From assembly GCF_003651185.1 (NCBI RefSeq), contig NZ_RCDC01000006.1, forward strand, positions 248,001 to 312,000: a stretch of 64,000 bases of DNA. Reading direction: 5' to 3'. How positions within the stretch are numbered: the first letter of the stretch is position 1; each line of letters starts with the position of its first letter. The stretch is from Stenotrophomonas rhizophila. Its GTDB lineage: Bacteria; Pseudomonadota; Gammaproteobacteria; Xanthomonadales; Xanthomonadaceae. Positions 18,737 through 29,250 of the stretch are shown piece by piece. Made by a program: the position numbers and the translations under genes. Below the pieces are notes generated by a model. The model had not been told where the DNA came from. It saw nothing but the letters and a program-made list of their open reading frames with translations, and did not search any database.

Positions 18737-20590
18737 GTGACCAGTAAGCAGAACCTTCGCATCAATGTGCTGGCAGCCGCCGTGCTGTCGTTGTCCGCAG
18801 GCGCCAGCGCCTATGCAGCGGGCCTGCCGGCCAAGGAGCCGGTGCGCCAGCCGGCTGCCGCCCAAGGCGCAGAGCGCATCATCGTCAAGTACCGCGCCGG
18901 CACCGCTGCGGCCACGGATCGTTCGGCCAAGCTGACGGCCGTGCAGTCGGCGGTCGCCCGCGCCAGTGTCGGTGGCTCCGCCGCCGGCCGTGCCAGTGCC
19001 GTGAACCCGCAGATCGTGCGCAAGCTCGGTGTCGGGGCCGATCTGATCCGCCTGCAGGGCCGCTTGAGCCCGGCCGAACTGCAGAAGGTGCTGGCCGAGA
19101 TCAAGGCCGATCCCTCGGTGCAGTACGCCGAAGTGGACGTGAAGCTGCAGCGCACCGATGTGCGCCCGCGCGACGCGACCCCGCAGCTCGTGCCGAACGA
19201 TCCGTACTACGCGCAGTACCAGTGGCATCTGAACAGCGCCACCGGCGGCATCAATGCGCCGGCGGCGTGGGACATCGCCCAGGGCGAAGGCGTGGTGGTG
19301 GCGGTGCTCGATACCGGCATCCTGCCGCAGCATCCGGACTTCTCCGGCAATCTGCTGGCCGGTTACGACTTCATCAGCGATGCGGAAACCTCGCGCCGTC
19401 CGACCGACGAGCGCGTGCCGGGTGCGCTGGATTACGGTGATTGGGTCGAGAACGACAACGAGTGCTATGCCGGCTCGCTGGCCGATGACAGCTCCTGGCA
19501 CGGCACCCACGTCGCAGGCACGATCGCCGAGTCGACCAACAACGGTGTGGGCATGGCTGGCGTTGCGTACAAGGCGCGCGTGCTGCCGGTCCGCGTCCTG
19601 GGCAAGTGCGGTGGCTACCTGTCCGACATCGCCGATGCGATCACCTGGGCCTCCGGTGGCACGGTGGCCGGCATCCCGGCCAACGCCAATCCGGCCGAAG
19701 TCATCAACATGAGCCTGGGCGGCGGCGGCGCGTGTGATGCGCTGTACCAGGATGCGATCAATGGTGCCGTGTCGCGCGGCACCACCGTGGTGGTCGCCGC
19801 CGGCAACTCGGCTTCCAACGCGTCCAATTTCCGGCCGGCCAGCTGCGCCAACGTGGTGGCGGTCGGCGCCACCCGCATCACCGGTGGGATCGCCTACTAC
19901 TCCAACTTCGGCACCGTGGTGGACCTGTCCGGCCCGGGCGGCGGTGGCAGCGTGGACGGCAATCCGGGCGGCTACGTGTGGCAGTCCGGTTACAACGGCC
20001 TGACCACGCCGACCTCCGGCGCCTACAGCTACATGGGCATGGCCGGCACCTCGATGGCCTCCCCGCATGTCGCGGCGGTGGCAGCGCTGGTGCAGGGCGC
20101 GGTCGCGGCGGCCGGCAAGGATCCACTCACCCCGGCAGCGCTGGAAGCCCTGCTCAAGCAGACCGCACGGGCCTTCCCGGTCACCATCCCGACCGCCACC
20201 CCGATCGGCACCGGCATCGTCGATGCCAAGGCCGCCCTGGACAAGGCGCTGGAAGAAGAGTGCACCGAGAACTGCGGCCCGGTGGCCACGCCGCTGACCA
20301 ACAAAGTGGCCGTGGGCGGCCTGAGCGGCGCCGGTGGCAGCGAAGTGCTGTACAGCTTCGAGGCGCAGGCCGGCAAGGTGTTGAGCCTGCTCACCTACGG
20401 TGGCAGCGGCAATGTGTCGGTGTATGTGAGCCAGGGCAAGGAGCCGACCGCGACGGCGTTCGATGCCAAGTCCACGCGTCCGGGCAATAGTGAAACGGTG
20501 CGCTTCACTGCACCGGTGGCCGGCACGTATTACATCAAGGTGGTCGGTGAGTCCGCGTTCAGCGGTGTGAGCATCCTCGCCAACCAGTAA
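18737..20590 (+). CDS. Secreted subtilisin-like serine protease (S8) with PPC domain
   Basis: A 617-residue extracellular protease. I favour the GTG at 18737 (VTSKQNLRIN), because GAGG lies at a good distance before it, over the ATG ten codons upstream. A signal peptide ends near AYA-A (27). A propeptide of the inhibitor I9 type follows (ERIIVKYRAGT to QYAEVDVKLQR), with the mature enzyme starting around VPNDPYYAQYQWHL. The catalytic triad is Asp192 (AVLDTGI), His255 (HGTHVAG) and Ser439 (GTSMASPH), with the oxyanion Asn in VAAGNSASN. The C-terminus (about 530-617) is a pre-peptidase C-terminal (PPC) beta-sandwich. This architecture is typical of Xanthomonas and Stenotrophomonas extracellular proteases exported by the Xps T2SS, whose operon follows directly. 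It ends in a strong terminator. Confidence 0.95.
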   Translation: MTSKQNLRINVLAAAVLSLSAGASAYAAGLPAKEPVRQPAAAQGAERIIVKYRAGTAAATDRSAKLTAVQSAVARASVGGSAAGRASAVNPQIVRKLGVGADLIRLQGRLSPAELQKVLAEIKADPSVQYAEVDVKLQRTDVRPRDATPQLVPNDPYYAQYQWHLNSATGGINAPAAWDIAQGEGVVVAVLDTGILPQHPDFSGNLLAGYDFISDAETSRRPTDERVPGALDYGDWVENDNECYAGSLADDSSWHGTHVAGTIAESTNNGVGMAGVAYKARVLPVRVLGKCGGYLSDIADAITWASGGTVAGIPANANPAEVINMSLGGGGACDALYQDAINGAVSRGTTVVVAAGNSASNASNFRPASCANVVAVGATRITGGIAYYSNFGTVVDLSGPGGGGSVDGNPGGYVWQSGYNGLTTPTSGAYSYMGMAGTSMASPHVAAVAALVQGAVAAAGKDPLTPAALEALLKQTARAFPVTIPTATPIGTGIVDAKAALDKALEEECTENCGPVATPLTNKVAVGGLSGAGGSEVLYSFEAQAGKVLSLLTYGGSGNVSVYVSQGKEPTATAFDAKSTRPGNSETVRFTAPVAGTYYIKVVGESAFSGVSILANQ

Positions 20591-20605
20591 GACCGGTAAA
20601 ACCCC

Positions 20606-20640
20606 AACGGGAGTCCGTCATGTGACGGGCTCCCGTTTTT
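20606..20640 (+). terminator. Rho-independent terminator after the protease
   Basis: A 15-bp stem with one mismatch (20606-20620 with 20623-20637) ends in a T run. It separates the protease from the T2SS operon. Confidence 0.9.
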
Positions 20641-20716
20641 ACATCTGGACCGCGTGCAATCCCGCGTACGATCGCAGTGAACTGCTAAAGTCGCAGCGGT
20701 TGCCAGGAGAATGTTC

Positions 20717-22444
<1,728 letters not shown>

Positions 22445-22481
22445 TGCGCGCACGCGGCCGGCACCCGGTGAGCGGCTGAGC

Positions 22482-23702
22482 ATGGCCCAGTACCGCTACA
22501 AGGCGCTCAACGCGCATGGCGAACTGTTCGATGGCCAGATGGAAGCGGCCAGCGAAGCCGAGGTTGCCGCGCGCCTGCAGGACCAGGGCCACATGCCGAT
22601 GGAGGCGCGCCTGGCCAGCGAGGGTGTCGCGGGGGCGTCGTCCTGGGCGGCGCTGCTGCGCCGCAAACCGTTCGACGGCGGCGGGCTGGTGCAGTTCACC
22701 CAGCAACTGGCGACGCTTCTCGGTGCCGGGCAGCCATTGGACCGTGCGCTCAGCATCCTGCTGGAACTGCCCGAAGACGAGCGCACGCGCCGGGTGGTCA
22801 CCGACATCCGCGACATCGTGCGCGGCGGTGCGCCGCTCTCCACCGCGCTGGAACGCCAGCACGGGCTGTTCTCGCGGCTGTACATCAACATGGTGCGCGC
22901 CGGTGAGGCCGGTGGCAGCCTGCATGACACCCTGCAGCGGCTGGCGGATTACCTCGAGCGCAGTGCTGAACTGAAAGGCCGCGTCATCAATGCGCTGATC
23001 TACCCGGCGATCCTGCTGGCGGTGGTCGGCGGTGCGCTGCTGTTCCTGCTGGGCTACGTGGTGCCCCAGTTCGCGCTGATGTACGAAAGCCTGGATGTCG
23101 CGTTGCCGTGGTTCACCCAGTGGGTGCTCACTGCCGGCCTGGTCGTGCGCGAAGGCTGGATCATCATGATCGTGGTGCCTGCGGTGATCGCGCTGGTGGT
23201 GGAGCGGCGGCTGCGGCAACCGGCCACGCGCCTGGCCGTGGACGGCTGGCTGCTGCAGCGCAACGGCATCGGCCCGCTGCTGGCCAAGCTGGAAACCGCG
23301 CGCCTGGCCCGTACCCTGGGCACGTTGCTGCGCAACGGCGTGCCGCTGCTGTCCGGCCTGGGCATCGCGCGCAACGTGCTGAGCAACCGCGCGCTGGCCG
23401 CCGATGTCGATGCCGCCAGTGACGAGGTCAAGAACGGCAACGGCCTGTCGGCGTCGTTGGCGCGTGGCAAGCGTTTCCCGCGCCTGGCGCTGCAGATGAT
23501 CCAGGTCGGCGAGGAATCCGGCGCGCTGGATACGATGCTGCTCAAGACCGCCGATACGTTCGAACAGGAAAGCGCGCGCGCGATCGACCGGCTGCTGTCG
23601 GCGCTGGTGCCGGTGATCACCCTGGTGCTGGCCTCGGTGGTCGGCCTGGTGATCGTGGCCGTGCTGGTGCCGTTGTACGACCTGACCAATGCCATCGGCT
23701 GA
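22482..23702 (+). CDS. gspF: Type II secretion inner-membrane platform protein GspF (XpsF)
   Basis: A 406-residue polytopic platform protein that contacts GspE and GspL. It starts with the typical MAQYRYKALNAHG and carries two T2SSF cytoplasmic domains (about 70-190 and 270-395). Membrane segments lie near LIYPAILLAVVGGALLFLLGY, IIMIVVPAVIALVV and the C-terminal VITLVLASVVGLVIVAVLVPLY. The repeated FTQQLATLLGAGQPLDRAL and ARLARTLGTLLRNGVPLLSGL motifs mark the two homologous halves. It starts 37 bp after gspE. Secure assignment. Confidence 0.97.
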   Translation: MAQYRYKALNAHGELFDGQMEAASEAEVAARLQDQGHMPMEARLASEGVAGASSWAALLRRKPFDGGGLVQFTQQLATLLGAGQPLDRALSILLELPEDERTRRVVTDIRDIVRGGAPLSTALERQHGLFSRLYINMVRAGEAGGSLHDTLQRLADYLERSAELKGRVINALIYPAILLAVVGGALLFLLGYVVPQFALMYESLDVALPWFTQWVLTAGLVVREGWIIMIVVPAVIALVVERRLRQPATRLAVDGWLLQRNGIGPLLAKLETARLARTLGTLLRNGVPLLSGLGIARNVLSNRALAADVDAASDEVKNGNGLSASLARGKRFPRLALQMIQVGEESGALDTMLLKTADTFEQESARAIDRLLSALVPVITLVLASVVGLVIVAVLVPLYDLTNAIG

Positions 23703-23750
23703 CCGGCCGCTGGTGAATACCCCAACGATTCGATGCAAGGAGCCTGCCAT

Positions 23751-24182
23751 ATGCAACGCCGTCGCCTGACCCGCTTTTCTTCCGCGCGCCACCAGTCCGG
23801 CATGAGCCTGTTGGAAATCATCATCGTGATCGTGTTGATCGGGGCGGTGCTGACCCTGGTCGGCAGCCGCGTGCTCGGCGGTGCCGATCGTGGCAAGGCC
23901 AACATCGCCAAGGCGCAGGTGCAGACCATGGCCGGCAAGATCGACAACTACCAGCTCGATACCGGCAAGCTGCCGGCCAAACTGGATGATCTGGTCACCC
24001 AGCCCGGCGGCAGCGCGGGTTGGCTCGGCCCGTACGCCAAGCCGGCCGACCTCAATGACCCGTGGGGTCATGCACTGGAGTACCGCGTGCCGGGCGAGGG
24101 CCAGCCGTACGACCTGATCAGCCTGGGCAAGGACGGCAAGGTGGGTGGCAGCAGTTATGACGCGGACATCCGGTACGAGTAA
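23751..24182 (+). CDS. gspG: Major pseudopilin GspG (XpsG)
   Basis: A 143-residue major pseudopilin. The ATG at 23751 is chosen because AAGGAG lies eight bases upstream; an earlier ATG at 23733 lies before that site. The prepilin peptidase site is SG-MSLLEIIIV, with Glu5 conserved and Met rather than Phe at +1. After the hydrophobic helix the globular part carries the GspG signature DxGxxPxxLDDL (LDTGKLPAKLDDL), GWLGPYAKPADLNDPWG and the C-terminal SLGKDGKVGGSSYDADI with the calcium-loop acidic residues. The prepilin peptidase gene is not in this window. Confidence 0.96.
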   Translation: MQRRRLTRFSSARHQSGMSLLEIIIVIVLIGAVLTLVGSRVLGGADRGKANIAKAQVQTMAGKIDNYQLDTGKLPAKLDDLVTQPGGSAGWLGPYAKPADLNDPWGHALEYRVPGEGQPYDLISLGKDGKVGGSSYDADIRYE

Positions 24183-24206
24183 TCGGCATTGGGAGCGCCG
24201 TGGCCC

Positions 24207-24692
24207 GTGTCGAGCAGACCGCCGCATCGCGTGCCCGCGGGCAGCCGTGCACGCGGTCTGTCGTTGCTGGAGATGCTGCTGGTGGTCGCCCTGATCGCGA
24301 TCATCGGCGTGGTCACCGCCACCGCGATGAACGGTGGCATCGATGGCCTGCGGCTGCGCAATGCCGGCAAGGAGATCGCCACCCAGCTGCGCTACACCCG
24401 CACGCAGGCCATCGCTACCGGCCAGACGCAGCGCTTCGTGATCGACCCACGTGCGCGGACGTGGCAGGCGGCCAATGGTCGTCACGGCCAGATTCCCGCC
24501 GCGCTGGACGTCCGCTTCCGCGGGGCGAGCCAGCTCAGCACCGCGCCGGGGCAGGGCAGCATCGCCTTCTTCGCCGACGGCGCGGCCAGTGGCGGCAGCA
24601 TCGACCTCAGCACGCGCGGCGCGGTGTGGGAGATCCACGTCGGCTGGATCACCGGCGAAGTCCGTGCCGGCCCGCGCCGGGAGGGCGGATGA
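24207..24692 (+). CDS. gspH: Minor pseudopilin GspH (XpsH)
   Basis: A minor pseudopilin of about 161 residues with the cleavage site RG-LSLLEMLLVV and Glu5. The globular domain has the GspH/FimT pattern (LRYTRTQAIATGQTQRFVID, then SIAFFADGAASGGSIDL). The start is uncertain: the GTG at 24207 has GGGAG 11 bases upstream, and a TTG at 24189 is the alternative. Its stop overlaps the gspI start as ATGA, so the two are translationally coupled. Confidence 0.88.
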   Translation: MSSRPPHRVPAGSRARGLSLLEMLLVVALIAIIGVVTATAMNGGIDGLRLRNAGKEIATQLRYTRTQAIATGQTQRFVIDPRARTWQAANGRHGQIPAALDVRFRGASQLSTAPGQGSIAFFADGAASGGSIDLSTRGAVWEIHVGWITGEVRAGPRREGG

Positions 24693-25105
24693 AGCGTCAG
24701 CGCGGCTATTCACTGCTGGAGGTGATCATCGCCTTTGCGCTGCTGGCGTTGGCGTTGACCCTGCTGCTGGGCAGCCTGTCCGGTGCGGCCCGTCAGGTCG
24801 GTCAGGCCGACGTGCGCAGCCGGGCCACGCTGTATGCGCAGTCGCTGCTGGCCAGCACGGGCGTGGAGACGCCGCTTCAGGAAGGCAGCACGCAGGGCGA
24901 GTGGGAGCAGGGCAGGTACCGCTGGCGATTGCAGGTGGAACCGTACGCGGAGCCGCGCACGACCACCGCGCCGGTGACCACCGATGTCGGCGGCCCGACC
25001 CTGGCGCAGATCACCCTGCAGGTGCGCTGGGGCGAAGGCAACGGCGAGCAGTTGCAATGGCGCAGCCTGCGCTTGTTGCCGCCGGTACCGGGCGCACCGC
25101 GATGA
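24689..25105 (+). CDS. gspI: Minor pseudopilin GspI (XpsI)
   Basis: A 138-residue minor pseudopilin. The N-terminus MKRQRGYSLLEVIIAFALLALAL has the prepilin peptidase site RG-YSLLE with Glu5. The globular part ends ITLQVRWGEGNGEQLQWRSLRLLP, the typical GspI C-terminal strand pattern. In other T2SSs GspI nucleates the tip complex with GspJ and GspK. It overlaps gspH by four bases and gspJ by four bases, both as ATGA. Confidence 0.92.
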   Translation: MKRQRGYSLLEVIIAFALLALALTLLLGSLSGAARQVGQADVRSRATLYAQSLLASTGVETPLQEGSTQGEWEQGRYRWRLQVEPYAEPRTTTAPVTTDVGGPTLAQITLQVRWGEGNGEQLQWRSLRLLPPVPGAPR

Positions 25106-25740
25106 CGCTGCGCGCGCGCCGCGCCCGCGGCTTCACCCTTATCGAAATCCTGCTGGCGACCGCGCTGCTGGTCGGCGGCCTGGCGCTGGCCTTCGCCACC
25201 GTGCGCTCGGCCATGGCAATCAGCCAGCGCGGCGAGCGCATGGCCGCCCAGAACGAGCGCATGCGCGCGGTCGAAGGCTTTCTGCGGCGTCGCCTGTCCA
25301 CCGCGCTGGTCATCGCGACCTCGCCCCCGGATCCCACCCGTGACCCGGTGTACTTCATTGGCGAGCCGCAGCGGATGCTGTTCGTCTCCGATCTGCCCGG
25401 CTACCTCGGCCGGGGCGGGCCGTATGCGCATGAGCTGCAGGTCCGTCGTGCGGGTGGGCAGGAACAGCTGGAGATCGGGCTGACCCTGCTGCAGAACGGC
25501 GAGGCGATCGAAGAAGACCCGCCGCGCCCGCCGGAGATGCTGGCCGATCAATTGCGCGAGGTGCGCTTCCGCTATCGCGGCACCGATCCACGCACCGGCC
25601 AGCTCACGCCGTGGCTGGACCGCTGGGACGATACCCGGCGGCTGCCGCTGCTGGTGTCGATCGAGATCGCACCGCTGCAGGGGCCGGCGTGGCCACCGAT
25701 GATCGCAGCGCTCCCGCCGCCGCGCGGGGATCGCCGATGA
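25102..25740 (+). CDS. gspJ: Minor pseudopilin GspJ (XpsJ)
   Basis: A 212-residue minor pseudopilin of the tip complex. The N-terminus [26 protein letters not shown] has the RG-FTLIE cleavage site with Glu5. The globular region shows [25 protein letters not shown] and [29 protein letters not shown], the GspJ pattern ending in a strand with ERW/DRW and LPLLVSIEI. It overlaps gspI and gspK by ATGA junctions. Confidence 0.92.
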   Translation: MTLRARRARGFTLIEILLATALLVGGLALAFATVRSAMAISQRGERMAAQNERMRAVEGFLRRRLSTALVIATSPPDPTRDPVYFIGEPQRMLFVSDLPGYLGRGGPYAHELQVRRAGGQEQLEIGLTLLQNGEAIEEDPPRPPEMLADQLREVRFRYRGTDPRTGQLTPWLDRWDDTRRLPLLVSIEIAPLQGPAWPPMIAALPPPRGDRR

Positions 25741-26600
25741 GGCCGGCGCGCGGTGCCGCGCTGGTGCTGGTGCTGTGGTTGATCGCGCTGCTCACGGCGG
25801 TGATCGGCGCATTCGCGCTGAGCGCGCGCGTGGAGCACATGCAGCAGCGCGTGATCGGCGACGACGCCATCGGCCAGGAGTACGCGCGCGCGGGGCTCGA
25901 ATATGCGCTGCATCGTCTGCAGCCCCGCGCCAGTCAGCCGGCGTGGGTGGCTGACGGTCGCCGCTACCGCTGGACCTTCGACGACCGCCGGATCGACCTG
26001 GCGATCCTCGATGAGAACGGCAAGGTGAACCTGAATCTGGCCGATGCCAGCTTCCTCGCTGCTTTCCTGCGTGCGATGGGAGAGGCGCCGGGAAGGGCCC
26101 AGCAGCTGGCCGGCGCCATCGTCGACTGGCGCGATGCCGACAGCCTCAAACAGCCCGGTGGCGGCGCGGAGACGCCGGATTACGTCGCGGCCGGCCTGCC
26201 CTATGGCGCACGCAACGCGCGCTTCGAGACCGTGGGCGAGCTGCAGCGCGTGCTGGGGATGGATGCGGACCTGTATGCGCGGGTCGAGCCGATGCTGACC
26301 CTGTACAGCCGCCAGGCGCGGCCCGACCCGCGTTTTGCAGCCGGCCCGGTATTGACCGCGCTGGGGCTGGATGCCGAACGCCTGCTGGCCGAGCGGGAAC
26401 GTGCGGTGACGGCCGATCAGGCCGGATTGCCTGCCGCACCGCTTGCAGGTGGCAGCGGCACCTATAGTATCGAGAGTCGCGCCACGGACGAACGCGGCCG
26501 GATATCGGTACTGCGCGCCGTGGTGAGGACGGGGTCGGCAGGCACGCCGGGAACGGCATACACAGTACTTCGCTGGGAACAGGGAATGGCAGCAAGATGA
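25737..26600 (+). CDS. gspK: Pseudopilus tip protein GspK (XpsK)
   Basis: A 287-residue tip pseudopilin. The N-terminus [22 protein letters not shown] has a cleavable RG-AALV site but no Glu5, as is normal for GspK, which caps the pilus. The large globular part carries [18 protein letters not shown] (DxxGKxNLN motif), an IVDWRDAD motif with the metal-binding acidic residues, and the helix-hairpin-like [14 protein letters not shown]. It overlaps gspJ by ATGA and gspL by ATGA. Confidence 0.94.
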   Translation: MRPARGAALVLVLWLIALLTAVIGAFALSARVEHMQQRVIGDDAIGQEYARAGLEYALHRLQPRASQPAWVADGRRYRWTFDDRRIDLAILDENGKVNLNLADASFLAAFLRAMGEAPGRAQQLAGAIVDWRDADSLKQPGGGAETPDYVAAGLPYGARNARFETVGELQRVLGMDADLYARVEPMLTLYSRQARPDPRFAAGPVLTALGLDAERLLAERERAVTADQAGLPAAPLAGGSGTYSIESRATDERGRISVLRAVVRTGSAGTPGTAYTVLRWEQGMAAR

Positions 26601-27745
26601 CGGCATGGCGTGACAGTCTGGTGCGGGCCCGCGGGCGCTTGTCGCCTGGCGTGGGCAGCAGCCTGCGCTGGTGGCGGCAGTCCTTGCTGGCCTGGCTGCC
26701 GGTGCGGTGGCAATGGGCGATGGGCTGGTCGCGCTCGCGGCTGCTGTTGCAGCGCGATGGTGAGGTGCTGCGCCTGCAACGCCAGACGGGCGAGCAGATC
26801 GAGGCGATCGCCGAGCTGCCTTGGCCGGTATCGCCGGCCACCCTGGATACCGTGCTGGATGCGCGCCTGCGCAGCTTGCCGCGGCATTGGTTGCTGCCTG
26901 CCGGCAGCGTGTTGCGGCGCCCGCTGCGGCTGCCCGCCGCGGCCGCGGAGCGGCTGCGCGATGTGGTCGGTTTTGAAATTGATCGGCAGACCCCCTTCGA
27001 TGCCAGCCAGGTCAGCTACGACGTGCGCGAGCTGGGGGCGCTGCCGGATGGCCAGTTGCAGGTGGAGCTGGTGGTGATCCCGCGCGTGCAGCTGGAGCAG
27101 TGGGCGCAGCAGGCCGGGCCGTGGGCGCAGGCCGTGGCCGGCATCGATGCGGTGGATGCCACTGGCCAGCCGCTGGATGTCAATCTGCTGCCGGTCGCGC
27201 AGCGGCAGCCGTATCGCGACCCGATGGCGCGCTGGAACGGGCTCCTGGCCGTGGGCGCGATCGTGCTGCTTGCGCTGGCCGGCCATCAGCTGATCGACAA
27301 TCGCCAGGCCGCGGCGGACCAGTTGCGTGAGCAGGTCGATGCCGCCGCGCGTGATGCGCGTCGGGTTGCCGCCGAACGGCAGCAACTGCAGCGTCTGGTC
27401 GAAGGCGCCGCGTTCCTGGAGGGCAAGCGTGCCGAGCATGCGAGCACGGTGGAGATCTGGAATGAGCTTACCCGCCTGCTGCCCGATGGCACGTATCTGG
27501 AAAAGATGTCGATCGAAGGCAGCACGCTGCAGTTGATCGGGCTCAGCCGCGAAGCCTCGCAACTGGTGCCGCTGCTGCAGGACTCGCCGCTATGGCGCAA
27601 GGTCAACCTGACCGGCGTGCTGCAGGCCGATGGGGCGACCAGCGGCCGCGACCGTTTCACGCTGACTGCCGAGCTGCAGCCGCTGCCTGGTGCGACACCG
27701 CCTGCCAAGGAGGTTGCCGATGGCAGCACACCCGACGCGCCGTGA
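26597..27745 (+). CDS. gspL: Type II secretion platform protein GspL (XpsL)
   Basis: A 382-residue bitopic inner-membrane protein that recruits GspE on the cytoplasmic side. The N-terminal actin-like domain (about 40-210) includes [24 protein letters not shown], the PilM-like motif. A single membrane segment ([18 protein letters not shown], about 217-235) is followed by a coiled region and a PilN-like periplasmic ferredoxin fold ([23 protein letters not shown]). It starts at an ATGA overlap with gspK. Confidence 0.92.
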   Translation: MTAWRDSLVRARGRLSPGVGSSLRWWRQSLLAWLPVRWQWAMGWSRSRLLLQRDGEVLRLQRQTGEQIEAIAELPWPVSPATLDTVLDARLRSLPRHWLLPAGSVLRRPLRLPAAAAERLRDVVGFEIDRQTPFDASQVSYDVRELGALPDGQLQVELVVIPRVQLEQWAQQAGPWAQAVAGIDAVDATGQPLDVNLLPVAQRQPYRDPMARWNGLLAVGAIVLLALAGHQLIDNRQAAADQLREQVDAAARDARRVAAERQQLQRLVEGAAFLEGKRAEHASTVEIWNELTRLLPDGTYLEKMSIEGSTLQLIGLSREASQLVPLLQDSPLWRKVNLTGVLQADGATSGRDRFTLTAELQPLPGATPPAKEVADGSTPDAP

Positions 27746-28463
27746 TCGCTGGCTGGCACTGGGGCTGCTGTTGGCGGTGATCGCCGTGGCCTACCTGCTG
27801 CTGGTGCATCCGTGGTTGACCCGCCCGTTGCTGGCGATCAACGCCGACATCACTGCCGTGCAGGAGCGCCAGCAACGCGTGGAGGCGCAGTTGGCCCAGC
27901 GCGGCCAGATCGCCACCCAGCTGGGCGAGGTGCAGGCGGCGCTCGAAGGCCGCCCCGGCTTCCTGCGCGAGGCCACGGCCGAATCGGCCGCTGCCGCGCT
28001 TTCCAGCCGCCTGCAGGATGCGGTGGCCTCCGCCAGCCCGGGCAATCGCAGCTGCACGATCAGCAATCGCACGCCACTGCCTGATGCCAGTCGCGAACCG
28101 GCCTTCCCGCGCGTGGCCCTGCAGGTGCGCCTGCGGTGCGGCGTGCCGGAGATGGCCGCCGTGCTGCACACGCTGGAGACGGGGACACCGCGCCTGTTCG
28201 TGGACAACCTCAATCTGCTGGCGCAGCGCTTCCAGCAATCGCCGAGTGAAACCGGCACCGGCCTGGATGTGTCGTTCGAGCTGGTCGGCTACCTGCGTCC
28301 GGGCGCCGCACTGGAGCCCGGTGCGCCTGCGCCGGTACCCCTTCCGCTGCCGGCGGGACAGGACGCTGGGCAGAGCGCTGACCCAGGTGCGGCCCTGCCC
28401 AGCGATGCGGCCGAACCCGCGCCGGTATCGGACGCTGCGGAGGAGGTTGAGCATGAAGCTTGA
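27720..28463 (+). CDS. gspM: Type II secretion protein GspM (XpsM)
   Basis: A 247-residue bitopic protein and partner of GspL. The start at ATG 27720 follows an excellent AAGGAGG six bases upstream; the gene overlaps the gspL 3' end by 26 bp in another frame. One membrane segment (WLALGLLLAVIAVAYLLLVH), a coiled stretch with QERQQRVEAQLAQRGQI, and a periplasmic ferredoxin-like domain (AFPRVALQVRLRCGVPEMAAVLHTLE) are visible, then a Pro/Ala-rich tail. It belongs to the GspMb-like group found in Xanthomonas. Confidence 0.88.
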   Translation: MAAHPTRRDRWLALGLLLAVIAVAYLLLVHPWLTRPLLAINADITAVQERQQRVEAQLAQRGQIATQLGEVQAALEGRPGFLREATAESAAAALSSRLQDAVASASPGNRSCTISNRTPLPDASREPAFPRVALQVRLRCGVPEMAAVLHTLETGTPRLFVDNLNLLAQRFQQSPSETGTGLDVSFELVGYLRPGAALEPGAPAPVPLPLPAGQDAGQSADPGAALPSDAAEPAPVSDAAEEVEHEA

Positions 28464-29241
28464 GGCAGCCGGCCTGCGCACCTGGTGGCTGGGGGGCATC
28501 GCGCTGTGGGCACTGGCGATCTGGATCGCCACGCTGTTCGGGCTGGGCAGCCGTATCGCGCCGGCCACGGATGGCGATATCGGCCCCGCGCCGTTGCCGC
28601 AGCTGGCACCGGCCGCGCCGGAGCGCATGGCCTCGGCCAGCACCTATGCGCAGATCGGTACGCGGCCGCTGTTCGCCGAAGACCGGCAGCCGCGCCCGTA
28701 TCTGCTCGGCGGCACCGAGCAGGGCACCGCCAGCAGCGTCTCGTTGACCGGCGTACTGCTCACGCCTGACTTCGCCATGGCCATCCTGACCACCGATCAG
28801 CGCCAGTCGCTGCGGTTGCGCTTGAACGGTGAGGCGGTGAACGGCTGGCAGCTGCTGGCGCTGGAACCACGCCGGGCCACGGTCAGCGGGCCGGGTGGCA
28901 CCCAGACGCTGGAACTGCCGGTGTTCAACGGCCAAGGTGGCGAACCGCCGACGGTACTGGGCAGCCCACAGCTCACCACGGTTCCACCGGCCGGTACCGG
29001 GGCCCGCCCGATCAATGGCGCAGCCGCCCCGGTGCCCGCACCACCGCCGGCTGCACCCCCTGCGCCGCAGGCAGGAACGCCCTCGAATGCGGCGGCCCCC
29101 GCGCAGAACGCGCAGGGCCCCAGCGAAGACCAGATGAAGGCGATCCGCGAGCGCATCCAGGCGCGCCGCCAGCAATTGCAGCAACAACAGCAACAGCAGT
29201 CGCAGCAACCGCCCGCGGGCGGCTCCGGCCACAACCCTTAG
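28453..29241 (+). CDS. xpsN: Type II secretion protein XpsN (GspC/GspN-like coupling protein)
   Basis: A 262-residue bitopic inner-membrane protein. After a short N-terminus and one membrane segment (GGIALWALAIWIATLFGL) it has an HR-type domain (SVSLTGVLLTPDFAMAILTT to WQLLALEPRRATVSGPGGTQTLEL) like that of GspC/PilP, then a Pro/Ala/Gln-rich tail ending in a run of eight Gln. In Xanthomonas campestris XpsN serves as the GspC equivalent that contacts the secretin (established for that system). No separate gspC is present here, which fits. AGGAGG lies seven bases before the ATG; it overlaps gspM by 11 bp. Confidence 0.85.
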   Translation: MKLEAAGLRTWWLGGIALWALAIWIATLFGLGSRIAPATDGDIGPAPLPQLAPAAPERMASASTYAQIGTRPLFAEDRQPRPYLLGGTEQGTASSVSLTGVLLTPDFAMAILTTDQRQSLRLRLNGEAVNGWQLLALEPRRATVSGPGGTQTLELPVFNGQGGEPPTVLGSPQLTTVPPAGTGARPINGAAAPVPAPPPAAPPAPQAGTPSNAAAPAQNAQGPSEDQMKAIRERIQARRQQLQQQQQQQSQQPPAGGSGHNP

Positions 29242-29250
29242 AGTGACAGC

